Part shown: positions 34,964 to 46,710 of the stretch, piece after piece
Layout: every line of letters begins with the position of its first letter
Position numbering within the stretch: the stretch's first letter is position 1
NCBI GenBank assembly: GCA_947247005.1
Contig: OX365948.1
Location: 40,738,601 to 40,802,600, forward strand
DNA: 64,000 nt
DNA from: Spisula solida
Lineage: Eukaryota > Mollusca > Bivalvia > Venerida > Mactridae
Direction: 5' to 3'
The notes under the pieces: generated by a model
What the model saw: the letters and a program-made list of their open reading frames with translations, nothing else
Database searches by the model: none
What the model was told of the DNA's origin: nothing
Translations under genes and position numbers: made by a program

Positions 34964-37610
34964 GGCAAAATATGCAGGTCAAAACCTTAAAACATGCTTC
35001 AAACAGGTTTTTATCTAAAATAATTTTAATTCAATTGCATGGTTCTGACCCCAAATGTGCTACATGCGTTTTTTCACAATGTTTACATAATAGTACTTGC
35101 AACAATGCATAGATTAGAGCATATGATGAATGTTAATCAAATTAGGAAACACCATTTCAATCCGAAATTGGCATAAAATATTAAGTATTATGACAACAAC
35201 ACTAGCTTTGCATTTTGGTTATATAGAGTATAAATTTATGCGTCTGTAATTTTCCAAATTCGCAGAAATTTACTTTTATTGATATCGACTGTTTCAAGCT
35301 TTCGCAGAACTATCGTTGAAAGGACAGCGAATGTTTTCAATATTCGCAGAAATACAGTTTATAGTTTATACTAATTCATTTAAGGTCGGTTGTGAAACAA
35401 GTTTTTCCAACTTATATTATTCACTATCGACACCTCATTCGTGATCTTATCCATCGCCAGGAGGATATGAGATAGAAATATCACTCAAATGACAACGTAA
35501 TTTCCAAGTTTCACTAAATATCGTTCAATGGTTCTAAGAAACACCATTTAAGTGTCGACTTACACATGCATATTTCTAAAGGTCTTATTTATTAATATAC
35601 CAGCTAAAACACGCACACATCACGATAAATACGCCCACTTTGGTGACGCAATAATTACGTCATCCGCTGTTTGTTCTTATTTCTTTGATAACAACATCAG
35701 TGGTTTATAGAATAGATTGCGCAGACTGTATACAGTATAAAGTTTATAGCCTACTGTCTAATAATTATGAAAATATGATTTCATTTAGCGTAGATGTTTA
35801 ATCTATATTTTGATGTGCTTGAGCGAACTTCGATGATTAAAGGGAACGCAGTTAAGCAAAACAATATTTTTTAAATAAAAATTGTTGTCAAGTTGAAAAA
35901 CAGCTAATTAACTTTGAGAATTATACTTTCTAATTTGCATGCTAATGAAACAATGTATGAGTATACATATACCGAACTATTTTGAAATAATAAGGGAGCG
36001 TATTTTAATACAAATTATTATGAGTCAAGTATCCGTAAACTCTAGGTAAACATCAATGGGAAAACCCACATATAGGTAAAACTGTGTATAAGTTAGTGTG
36101 AAACCATTTGTCAACAAACTAGGACGTGAATACTTTACTGTTGTTTACATACGCAACGAGGTAAGTCTATTTTCTTCGTGTTTTCTTTACTTATATTTCT
36201 TCTATTTGTTGGGTGTTGTTGTTTGCGTTCGACTGAGTTGGACAGACGTAAGTGCTTGGTCATTCGGGTTTCTTGGGTCATATTGGCCAATGACCGCCAG
36301 TCCGGTCAGAAACTAGTGCGATACAAGGTATCCGGTTGCGCTACCTTAGCTCTTTCCGAACGGTAGACTCCTTGGTTCTTTAACGTACCCGGTGTATAGC
36401 ATCTATACACACATCTCTCTTCCATCTTGCTGATTTCATATCATCTAAAAATTTATATTGTGTCACATGCCCAAATATTCGGTTCTATCAGTATAGAGGA
36501 ATGTAATATTAACTTTTATTGTTTTTCGAATTAGCCAGATTCGAAATAAGCCAGGTATACGAATTACTTGCATTTCGTACGATCCAAAGAAAATAATTAA
36601 AGGAAGCTAAGGTTAATTTCTTAGGATACCTTGTATTCTGATACTAGAAAGATGTCGCATGACGAGGTCCGATTAAAAATTTAATTAAAACAATTTGATA
36701 TAAAAAAGATAAATGTACTTTTACATAGCTTTCTGAAGCATTTTGCCTAAGGATGTTCTCAAAGCGTTTTAACTTTAAGAAGGCAACGTGTCTACTATTA
36801 GCCGAAAAATGAAAAAGTTCCAAACAGCAGATAATTTTTCTTCAACCGTAATGTTTTGTTTGTTTTAAAGCATGGTTACTTTTCTTACAGGGTGTAGGGA
36901 AACATGTATACAGTAAAATTTTCAACGTGTCTCTAAATATCAAAAAAATATAGTATGAGCTAAAATAGTTATCCTTTGGACATTTTGATATTTTGCAGCT
37001 CAGCTATTCAAATTCCTGTGCATAAATTAAGTGATCCTCAATATTCAATTACATATATATGCGTAAATATAATAAGAGAACGTGATTCGAATATGTTTGT
37101 TGTTAAACGTGTATGTAAATTCCAACATGACACTTGTAAGATTGAGATGTGACTGGACAAACGCCATTAAATATTATACAGTAAAATTATTAATAGTCAC
37201 GGTGGATTAATTTTCGTTGATTTCGCGGATGAACTGGATCGCGAAATTTAATCCCCTCGAATTGTTGACCACAAAATAGGTAACAGGATATCTTTCTTTC
37301 AATATTTCAAACCACGAATTAAGAAACCACCAAATTACCATAATTACCAAAATCTGCAAAATGTAATACCTTCGAAAATTAATGATTTGACAGTATCTGT
37401 ATGTTCACTTCGTGACATAACTTCTCCAGTATACATGTAAAATGGATCATCTCACATTCTAAAATATTGGCCATGTTTACAAAAACGCAATGCACTTCGA
37501 TCGCACCGGTCGGTCGGTGCGTTGATACGCATGAGTAAATTCTTTTTAAATGCCGAGCATTGCCTTTATCTGCCAGTCAGCTTTCTGCTGAAACATGGCG
37601 GGCATATGTG
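34964..37610. other. Intergenic region, no supported gene
   Basis: AT-rich, with short frames only. A stretch at 36215-36330 (TGGTCATTCGGGTTTCTTGG, TATTGGCCAATGACCG) resembles 37733-37780 (GGTCATTCGGTTTTGTC, TATTGGCCGATGACTTCCGG), so both may belong to one SINE body. Nothing else is recognised. Confidence 0.5.
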
Positions 37611-37611
37611 T

Positions 37612-37682
37612 GCCTCCACCCGGATTTGAACCCGGGTCGCTGGATTAGACGGCAAGCGCGCTAACCACTGAGCTACGGAGGC
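37612..37682 (-). repeat. tRNA-like sequence (SINE head or tRNA pseudogene)
   Basis: On the minus strand, GCCTCCGTAGCTCAGTGGTT starts a 71-nt block ending GGGTTCAAATCCGGGTGGAGGC-like. The 7-bp acceptor stem pairs fully (one G-U), and the A box and B box are excellent. The D stem has a mismatch, the T loop would be 8 nt, and the anticodon arm (TTGCCGTCTAATCCAGC) does not close properly. It is therefore tRNA-derived and probably not a working tRNA. If real, the loop suggests TCT (Arg), with low certainty. Confidence 0.5.
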
Positions 37683-38192
37683 CACACGAGTGTTATTTTG
37701 TTCATTTGCGCTAGACTGGGACAGTCGCACGTGCACGGTCATTCGGTTTTGTCCCTGCATTATTGGCCGATGACTTCCGGCTTCCATTCTGATCACCTCG
37801 GGCCTTTATGCATTGCTATAGACTTTATTTACCGGAGACAAACGGAAATGGCTGAGCTTTCACGATGGCTCCAGTTTCAAGCGAGGAGTACGCGTACAAA
37901 ACACTTTTACCTAGCCGAATCCCTTATATGTGCACTGGCCCCGAATGAGTTTTGCATGATAAAAATAGTGATCGTCGGGGCCCACGGTATTATATTCTGT
38001 TTCTAGGCTACAATTTTTTATCAGTAGCATAGTCGGACTGAGCAATTTTGGGGTCAGACGATGCTCTCAAGTTTGCCAAGCCTAATCATGACGTCCATTG
38101 CGTCAAGGTGATGTATATATGTGAGTGCTTGAAGAATAAAAGCGACTACAGTAACATTCGGTATAATACAATAATAATGGGTCCAAATCCAT

Positions 38193-38632
38193 TAGGGCTG
38201 AGTACCGGTTTACGATATAAATCGAATACCGGTATTTTGCGTTTGATCGATACATCGAATGGAACGTTTCCGTATCGATGGAATAATCGATCAACAACAA
38301 ATACACATGGAAACCAATAATATCCCCATTTAAGTCGAGTTTTTCGATGTCCACTCACAAAATTAAAAAAAACTGCTGTGAAATCAATCTCTCGTGGCTA
38401 AGCAATTGATACAAAATACTATAAAACATGTGTAAACAGAGTAAACCACGAACCTTTGTGTTACAGGTCTTGTTTTAATTGTGTTCTGCAAGTTAAAAAC
38501 ATATTGTTAGCTAATACCTTCCTATTTAGACGTTTTATTGCTTAAAGAAAATATCATACGATACATCGAATATCGATCATATTGTATCGATACAAATATC
38601 ATATCGATCATTCTAACCGATACGCAGCCCTA
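38193..38632. mobile_element. hAT-like MITE with 8-bp target duplication
   Basis: The ends TAGGGCTGAGTACCGGTTTA and TAGGGCTGCGTATCGGTTAG (right end read on the minus strand) are inverted. The flanks AAATCCAT (38185-38192) and ATATCCAT (38633-38640) give an 8-bp duplication with one mismatch, the hAT hallmark. The interior is rich in TATCGAT motifs and has no transposase. Confidence 0.75.
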
Positions 38633-38734
38633 ATATCCATACTACCTACGATTCTCCCCATGATCGGATTGCGTACTTTTTGCCCAATTGGACGTAATTT
38701 TTTTAAAACTCTTCAGAAATATCCATCGTTGCGC

Positions 38735-39395
38735 ATCCACACGGTGCCTAGACATCGGGTACACATCGTATACACAGACATCGTCCGGCATCCACACGTT
38801 GCCTAGACATCGGGTACACATCGTATACACAGACATCGTCCGGCATCCACACGTTGCCTAGACATCGGGTACACATCGTATACACAGACATCGTCCGGCA
38901 TCCACACGGTGCCTAGACATCGGGTACACATCGTATACACAGACATCGTCCGGCATCCACACGGTGCCTAGACATCGGGTACACATCGTATACACAGACA
39001 TCGTCCGGCATCCACACGGTGCCTAGACATCGGGTACACATCGTATACACAGACATCGTCCGGCATCCACACGGTGCCTAGACATCGGGTACACATCGTA
39101 TACACAGACATCGTCCGGCATCCACACGGTGCCTAGACATCGGGTACACATCGTATACACAGACATCGTCTGGCATCCACACGGTGCCTAGACATCGGGT
39201 ACACATCGTATACACAGACATCGTCCGGCATCCACACGGTGCCTAGACATCGGGTACACATCGTATACACAGACATCGTCCGGCATCCACACGGTGCCTA
39301 GACATCGGGTACACATCGTATACACAGACATCGTCCGGCATCCACACGGTGCCTAGACATCGGGTACACATCGTATACACAGACATCGTCCGGCC
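38735..39395. repeat. 55-bp minisatellite, about 12 copies
   Basis: A unit of exactly 55 bp, CACGGTGCCTAGACATCGGG with TACACATCGTATACACAGAC and ATCGTCCGGCATC, is repeated almost without change. The first copies have CACGTTGCC and later ones CACGGTGCC; one copy has CGTCTGG. Near-identity implies recent expansion or homogenisation. Frames through it on either strand are repeat artefacts. Confidence 0.93.
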
Positions 39396-40104
39396 CCCGG
39401 GTGGTTTGTGACCCAGGTATAGAAGCACCACATGCCGTTCGGTAATCAAAAGAATGCAACATTTGTACTTTCAATTCAATTCTTCCCGAAGGCAATGAAA
39501 ATAATTCGATAATTTACATTTAATGGTCAAGCAATGCTCAAAGTAATCAACGTAATGTTCTGTTTGACCGATATATCACACTAAAATCTAAACTTTGCAA
39601 ACATTTTGTCATTTGATTTTTAGTAAAGGGAACCGTGACATTCCATTTTTCTCAATAGGTTCTTACCATCACCTATTTACATGTTGGACTCAACCCTCTT
39701 TCTGTTTTGACTACGTAAGTTACCACGACCTTCGTTACAACGGAAAAATTTATCACTTTAATGACCTTGCACATTTCGTTATAGATCTTTTTAGAAAGCG
39801 ACTTGTTTAATGCAACTTGAAATTGGTCTTATTCTGTAAGTTCGATTGATTTCAATCGTACTTGTAGAGTCCATTTTTATTATTGAAAGTAAAATCCCTA
39901 TTTTTTGATCGGGTGCTCATTATTTCACGATTTATTCACTCTGGCTGACATGAATATTCAAAAAAAATCTTTTTAAGCGGTGCGTGCACATAAATAATGC
40001 TGATAACAGAATAAATGAAAAAGTTACGGTAGTGTCATTTATCATGATCAGGTATCCCAACTAAATTTTAAAAGTCTGGGTCAAACAACCAGGAAGACTG
40101 TGTT

Positions 40105-40447
40105 TAGCCTGGTTCCCGATCTTAACAACAATCTTGACAGTATAGTCCGTTTATTAGGTCTGTCACTTGTCTAAAAATATTGCAATATCATAAAATTGTA
40201 TTTTTGTATTTATTTAAAAAAAATTAATTTGAGAAAAAGGCAGTGAAAACCAATACCTTATTCACTAAGCAACATACTAATACACACAATATATATATAA
40301 CATAATACATTTATAAGAGAATTAGCAATGTTTATATACACAATAATATGTAGACAGGATCTGGTGACTGACCTGATTAAACAAGCTGTACATCGCCATT
40401 GTTTTGATGATGCACTGCGAAGTTTGTTAAGATCGGGGACCAGACTA
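40105..40447. mobile_element. MITE, AGCCTGGTTCCCGATCTTAAC ends
   Basis: The left AGCCTGGTTCCCGATCTTAA and right TTAAGATCGGGGACCAGACT are inverted with few mismatches (343 bp). No ORF. The TGGTTCCCG ends recall the subterminal part of the nested element 14088-14237. Confidence 0.65.
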
Positions 40448-40976
40448 GATTTTGTTTACAAACATAAAAGGGTATGGTGAACTGATTAGGTTTTCATATC
40501 CAGGAAAAGGTTTAAGAATTGAGTAACCAAAGTAGCGAACTGACTACAGAAGAATGCAGGAACAAGATAACGGTTTGTATTAGTTTGACATGGGTCGATG
40601 ATTATATTTATCTTTTGTCAAGCTCAAAACAATTTTGTGCTCCAACTTTACTTTTAATGTTTCAAACAGCAAAATGACTCATTATTTACGGAATACTTTA
40701 AATTAGACGGGTAGCCATCAAGAATGCAGAGTAATATTCCTGCTAAAAGACTGCATATTGAGGGGTAGAGAAGGTATGAAGTTTTTTATGCTGGTTCTAT
40801 TTTAGAGGATGGTATAACTCTGCGTGCTTTTAGACTTTCAGTCTATTTTTAAAGTTTATTAAACAACGACATTTTTTAAATGTTCAAAGTTTGAAGATAT
40901 GAGCAAGGATTTTGGTAATTAAACATGAAAGAAAATCATTCTGACTGAATATTATGCAGTAACTACATGTATATAC

Positions 40977-41044
40977 AGCACAGAGAATTTGACATGATCC
41001 TGACCTTTATGCATGAGAGTCGTGTCAAATTCTCTGGACTATAC
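40977..41044. mobile_element. Miniature derivative of the TCCTGACCTT TIR family
   Basis: CAGAGAATTTGACATGATCC with TGACCTTTATGCATGA is followed almost at once by the mirror end TCGTGTCAAATTCTCTGGAC. The interior of the larger family members is absent, so this is an end-to-end deletion product. Confidence 0.65.
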
Positions 41045-41049
41045 TACAT

Positions 41050-43039
41050 TAAAGTTTCTACATCTACATAGTACGTTGATCTGTCAGAATTGACAGTAAC
41101 TTAACGGTGCACTAGACAGAAAATGAAAGAGGGTGATAGAAAAGGTATGGAAGAATAGACTCGTTCAAGTCGATGTAGATATGCATAATAGTAAAGGATA
41201 GAAAGAAAAAAGACGATTTGCTAAGATATTTTTCGACCATCAAAAAAAATTAAAAAAATTAAGGCACTTGACCTGTCCATCTTCCATGGCGGTGACAGGG
41301 ACTGAGTCCCGGCTGTCATAAATCAACACCTAGCGCATGTCTGTACTTCATGTCTGAGCGAAGAGTTCTCCTTTCTGAAGCTCCTTCTAGAAATATGACA
41401 AGGAGGGAAGTTTAGGTGGAAGTCCATGGTCCACTTTCTCTTCCACTCAGCATTTATGTTGGTCATAGATCTGGTAATAACCACAGGTGCTCGGCATGTA
41501 GGGATGGCCACATTGTCCCATCAACATACCACGTCTATATCTCTTTGTCAAAGAATAATGCAGAAACCTGAAATAAATATTTGTTGCAAATGCTATAAAA
41601 ATGTTGATGGGTTGTAAAGTGGACTGTAGTAATGTCATGTATACTAGTGACGACTGGTTATGTACACAGGCTTATTTGCACGAACAAATTTTGCAATATT
41701 TGCTTAAACAGTCTCTTGTTTATTCTGGTCGACTATATAGACGAGGAAGTCCTGATGTTAGCCTAGTAAATAAGACACTTTGTACCCGGGTTTCTGATAT
41801 CGTGATATGTTTGAACTCATTTACCATATAAACAAGGAAGCTCTGATAGCTTATTCAGACCTATTGAAGATATCAAAATAAGGAGCGAATACTTACATTC
41901 AGATTTGAATAGATTAAAGTTGTTTACCGGCTTTTTACGACACTTACGCGTGTAAGTTTACATTCAGTAAATATTCATCCACCCTATCGTTAGATTATGT
42001 GTAGTAATTTGTTAATACTACACGTACTCTTATGAAATTTTGCATATCAATAATTGAATAATACTTGTATTTAATTATTGATTCATTTTGGCAGATAAAC
42101 GGCCATGTTTCTCGTTACAGGCGCGTTACGTAATGAAGTCTATTTTACAAAGTAACAACATATTTCATCCAAATTGTTCATGAACACGTGCATATTGTGA
42201 CACAACAAGCACGTGTTTATTAACATTTAGCACAACCGATGTCTGCCCTCCAAGAAAACGCGTAAAATGCCGAGATTGACGCAAAACGAACTTGGATGAA
42301 GTGTAAGGATCGTACAACAAAATATTACAAAGGCTATTTCAATGAAATGTCAATTTTCCTGGAGTGTTGATTTTCAAATATTGAAGGTTCCTGTGAATGA
42401 AAACACGGAAATAATCATTAAAATAACAATTACAAACAAATAGAAAATTATTTTTGTAATTAAAAGCAAAACTAAGGGTCGCAACTTTACCCAAGCTGAT
42501 GACATCCCAACAGGTCAACCGCGTTCTGTTTGTGCCAAATTCAACATGTTAGGTGTTTTTTGCGTAGGAAAATCTTCACTAACATCAAAATCGTACATGA
42601 ACACGTGCTTTTCGACGTGCATGCATTACACATGTAAATTATGCTAGATTACGTAACAAGTCTAAAACGGTGAATTAGACCCATATGTCTGTATATGAAA
42701 TTTCGTGTTAATAAATGCATTATTAAAAAGGTATTATTAAAATAAAGAAATGTCAACTAGGAATTGTGTTCACGGTGGTTTTTCGTAATCTCATGAGTGT
42801 TCCTCTCGAGTCGATTTCAGCCTTTTATGTGTTTTTCAAGATGAGCAGTCCATACTGAAGAATTCTCCTCAAGCGGGTATCGATTGAAAATCCAATAATC
42901 AAGGGACGCTAATGCTACAGTGTGTCTTTTGTCACGCTTTACTTCCCTTGGCGATTATCGATGACGTATACTGGTGTTTGATGTTGACAGGTTTAAGTGC
43001 AGACAGGCGTTATAAAAACGAACACGAATACGAAACTTA
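41050..43039. other. Intergenic region, no supported gene
   Basis: Frames of about 60-76 codons at 41323-41831 overlap each other on both strands and match nothing I recognise. The rest is AT-rich unique-looking DNA. Confidence 0.5.
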
Positions 43040-43897
43040 ATTTTGCATAGATAGATAGCTTATTTCAATTCCATTAGGCTGATAGCCTATGAGGACAATA
43101 CAATGCATTTATGACAGAACAGTGGTACAGTAAGCAAAATAAATACTAACTAATAATCAAGCATGCTCACAACTATGTGGAGAAGATTTAAATGATACAG
43201 CATAATTCGACTATAAATATCTACGTATCTAATGAATCAATATAATTATTCACATCAAATCAATATATATATATATGAGTACATGCATGCACAACAATAC
43301 ATGATAAATAAAGCACACAATAATACTTATTGATACTGTAGTTGACATAAGTATATTACGTCATCAGTTTAAATATAACAATTCATTCCTGAGATTAAAT
43401 GCATGGTATGTAAACAGGCTTAACTTCTTCAAAACAGTTTCATTTTCATTTTTCATTAGTTGAATAAATTTCAACATACTTGGGTGGCGTCGGTATTCTA
43501 ATGGTATATATGTTTTTCTTAAATCATGGTATAACTGACATTCTAACACAAAGTGATACTCATCTTCCAAAATATTGCATGTTTGACATTTTCTCTCATT
43601 CAATGGGATGGCTATTGGTTTCTCCCACCTGCCTGATTCAATACACAATCTATGAGAAGAAGTTCTAAGTCTTGAGAGAGATTGGCGGATTTTGTCTGAT
43701 AAATTAATTTCTAAATAGGGTTGCAATTTGAAATGCAAAATATTGTTATAAAATAAGGCTCTGCTTGATTCTTCTAATCGATGGTACCAATTTTGAACAA
43801 AATTGTCTGTAAGTCTTTGTTTAACTGAAGATAGGAACAATTTAAAATCTCCAACACCTTGATTTAACCAAGTATAATAAAATAAAGCATAATACAA
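43040..43897 (-). pseudogene. 5'-truncated LINE ORF2 C-terminus
   Basis: A minus-strand frame of 177 codons (43897 to 43364) ends a non-LTR retrotransposon polyprotein. It shows SLSRLRTSSHRLCIESGRW, ERKCQTCNILEDEYHFVLEC and LRNELLYLN. The CxxC...HxxxxC arrangement is the zinc-knuckle-like tail of such ORF2 proteins. The 3' UTR continues to about 43040 with CCATTAGGCTGATAGCCTAT. The catalytic RT part is absent. The 62040-62880 remnant is a relative. Confidence 0.8.
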
Positions 43898-45483
43898 TGC
43901 TTATAACAAATAACAGAGATGAATAACGGTGTTTAAAGTGTAGTGTAAAAGTATTATGTCGATATTAATTATTTCTCTATTAATTTATTTCCATTTCCCT
44001 CTTGTTATGTTTATATGCATGTTCATAATTTGAGTTTGACTATAACATGCAGTTCTATGCTAATAAACTTTATGATATATGTTTAAATATGATCATCTGT
44101 CCTTCCATTATTATACAAAATATTTTATTGAATTATAACAGACATTTAACGTAATAACACTCATACTTAGCATCCCATGAATTACATTGCATCAATATTT
44201 ACGCAAGTAACACAAAGAGACTGAGCTAAGAAATCGAAATTTGGAAATATTCCACTTATGCACACTTAAAATATCATATCAACCCGTTCATTTATATGTA
44301 TACATGTAACTTGTGATAATGCGCAAATAGCATAAATCTAAAAAATAAAAAACAATCTAACTCTAGCAAGATGCAATACTAGTCATTTTAAACTGTGTTT
44401 CAGTTTTCATGAATTAACCCCCAGTACATGATGAATTGTAATATAAATATATATAACGGAAATTTATTTTGCATCAAGCATAATACAATGCTTATAAAAA
44501 TTATGACAAATAAATACAGAATAAAGAGATTAAAATAGATGATTTATGATAATAAAACAACCATCTGTAGCCACGCGTTACATATTCGATACAAGGGATT
44601 GTTTGATCCGGTGTTTGTTTAGCGCGTGTCAGTTTTATGGGGGGTAATAAACCTACATTGGTCGCTGAAACTGTTAGTTACCTAAAGTTATATAGATTAT
44701 GTGTTTGAAAGAAATTAAATATACATGTATAAATTATATATTAATATCTGAAAATTATCAATTGTTAGATTTTTTGAAGTTCTTAAGTGTGATGTTGCCA
44801 CGTTTTAACAAATATTAAAATTAGGTTTTGTTCTTTTAGAAATAACTAGCTAGTAGGTTATTGTCATACACAATTTAATAGTAAAAATAATTATGAGGAC
44901 TTTCAATAAAAGAGTAAATTTGGGATATTAACTAGATCTAACTGTTTCCTAATTGATATGATTCATATTATTTTGTTTTACATTTTTGACGAATGATGCC
45001 TTTTTTGGCCACTTTTGATGGTTCTGTATACTGATATTGATATTGATGGCACCAGTAATGCCGATTTGTTCTTGGGCGCGTGAAACCATGATCCACATGC
45101 ATTGCACGTGCAAATATGCATTATTACGCAATACATCGAATGCATTGAAATTAACTGCAAAACGGTCAAAATAAACCAATACTCAACTGCATCTCTTAAT
45201 CATGTATCGGTATCCGAAATTTCAGGTGAATTAATGCATTTTTTTACAAAACGGGAATGAAATATAAACTGGCAGTTTAGCTCTTCTGGGGAGTGTACAC
45301 ACTGTGCGTGCACAGACAATTCAAAGCGATACAGAAATGGCGACAGCGCTTAACCACCCACACAAGAGACAGACGCAAAACGTAGCAGCCATATAACATA
45401 CCACAAGGACATAATTAATACTGAACATTCGTAGTCAACCATTGAAAACTATGTAACTCGATATAATGCATGTTTATATAATA

Positions 45484-45830
45484 TATGAGCCGTTCTCCAG
45501 GAAAACCGGGCTTAGTGATAAAACTATGAAAATCTAGACGTTAGAAAGATAAAACCTTCATAAACTGTTTCTGAAAATTTGGGCAAATAATAGCAACCTC
45601 TTACAAAGTAACAGACCTTTAGAACTAACAACTCCCGCCTACATTTTGAGTGACGTCGCAAACGTCATTCAAAAGTTATTTGACGTAACGGTTAACAAGC
45701 ACTTCAGAAATCCAGCATTTCATATGTTCTTGACGTAAACGTTTCAAAATACTATCACAATTTAGAATTATATTCTTATTTTAATATGATAAATCAAAAG
45801 CACGAATATTTGCTTTTAGAGAAAAGTAGT
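45484..45830. mobile_element. TIR element, CCAGGAAAACCTGC family, left part
   Basis: Begins ATATGAGCCGTTCTCCAGGA with AAACC and carries GTGACGTCGCAAACGTCATT inside, as do the copies at 2939-3522 (inverted) and 49533-50151. The right end is not found. Confidence 0.55.
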
Positions 45831-45924
45831 TACCTGTGGCCCGAATTGCTTTTGTCAACCGAGAGATCCGGACAGGATACTTCGTCGGGCAGGATATGTT
45901 TATCCGTAATATGACTTGGTAATA

Positions 45925-46115
45925 AACATATATCATCCACATGTGGGGCATTTGAAAGTTGCTTGTGGAAGAGTAAATTAGTATTGATTGATAATTGATT
46001 ATGGGTAAACTGGTAAGGTCAAATGACCGTGTCTTCTATAACTATGTTTTTAAACAATGGCGCCGGAAACGGCTTTGGGATTAAGAGGTTCCGGGTTCGA
46101 TCCCCGACTGCACCA
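45925..46115 (+). repeat. SINE-like fragment upstream of transporter B
   Basis: CATCCACATGTGGGGCATTT with GAAAGTTGCTTGTGGAAGAG matches a motif also seen at 22915-22980, 52348-52400 and 54070-54150. It is followed by a GGTTCCGGGTTCGATCCCCG B-box-like stretch at about 46089-46108. Confidence 0.5.
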
Positions 46116-46421
46116 CTGACCAATTTCTCTGAGCAAGAATAATCCTCAATGCTCCACTTTACACTTTACCATTGTGAATTTAGATGAGAGGGTAAAAACC
46201 AATGTGCTGTGGCGGCAAGAGGCGCCTAATGTAAAGGCTACCTTAAAACTTAATGCTCCCGCGGTGATAAATGGATAGTTGGTTGAACAGACGGATGTAT
46301 GAGATATAAACTTTAACTCGGCTTTTTTTCTTTTACAGAAACAGTGTTTGTGGCGACACCAGTAGATCATAAAACAACCGGTCGGGTCTGTTAAAATATA
46401 GAGACATACAATTTTAAAACC

Positions 46422-46710
46422 ATGGAGGGGCGGAATACACACAGAAGGCCAATGACAATGAGAGAGAAAGTCTTGGAACAGATAAAGGCCAACCTGATCA
46501 TCATACTGATGGTGATTGCCTTGATTATCGGTGTAGTGGTCGGACTGACTGTACGGAACATTCCGGGTTGGGAGTACTACCAGAAGCGGAAGATCTTCTA
46601 TTTGAGATTCCCGGGAGACTTGTTGATGAATATGTTGAAGATGTTGATACTACCACTCATTGTGTCCAGTATCATCTCCTCACTGGCCTCTCTCAATGCC
46701 AAAGCTTCCG
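46422..46710 (+). CDS. EAAT: Transporter B coding exon 1
   Basis: Encodes a 23-residue N terminus rich in Arg, Thr and Met, then TM1 ([20 protein letters not shown]) and GWEYYQKRK with [14 protein letters not shown]. It ends at [10 protein letters not shown] before GTAAGT. A second in-frame Met (MTMREK) lies a few residues downstream; the first ATG is preferred because its context CCATGG is strong. A partial copy of this exon's 3' end lies about 100 bp downstream. Confidence 0.92.

Larger units (their letters stand above)
43898..46338. other. Region upstream of transporter B, no supported gene
   Basis: AT-rich DNA with the left part of a TIR element (45484-45830) and a SINE body/tRNA B-box stretch (45920-46115). 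Short frames at 44949-45179 are unrecognised. The promoter and any 5' non-coding exon of transporter B may be here. Confidence 0.45.

Noticed and set aside
41323..41831. Cluster of frames of about 60-76 codons on both strands
   Set aside because: Mutually overlapping and unrecognised, with no exon-like boundaries; possibly a degraded repeat but not provable by eye.
42100..42700. Possible long inverted repeat around ACACGTGC motifs
   Set aside because: Only short matches (GAACACGTGC, TTACGTAA) recur and no consistent arm could be traced.
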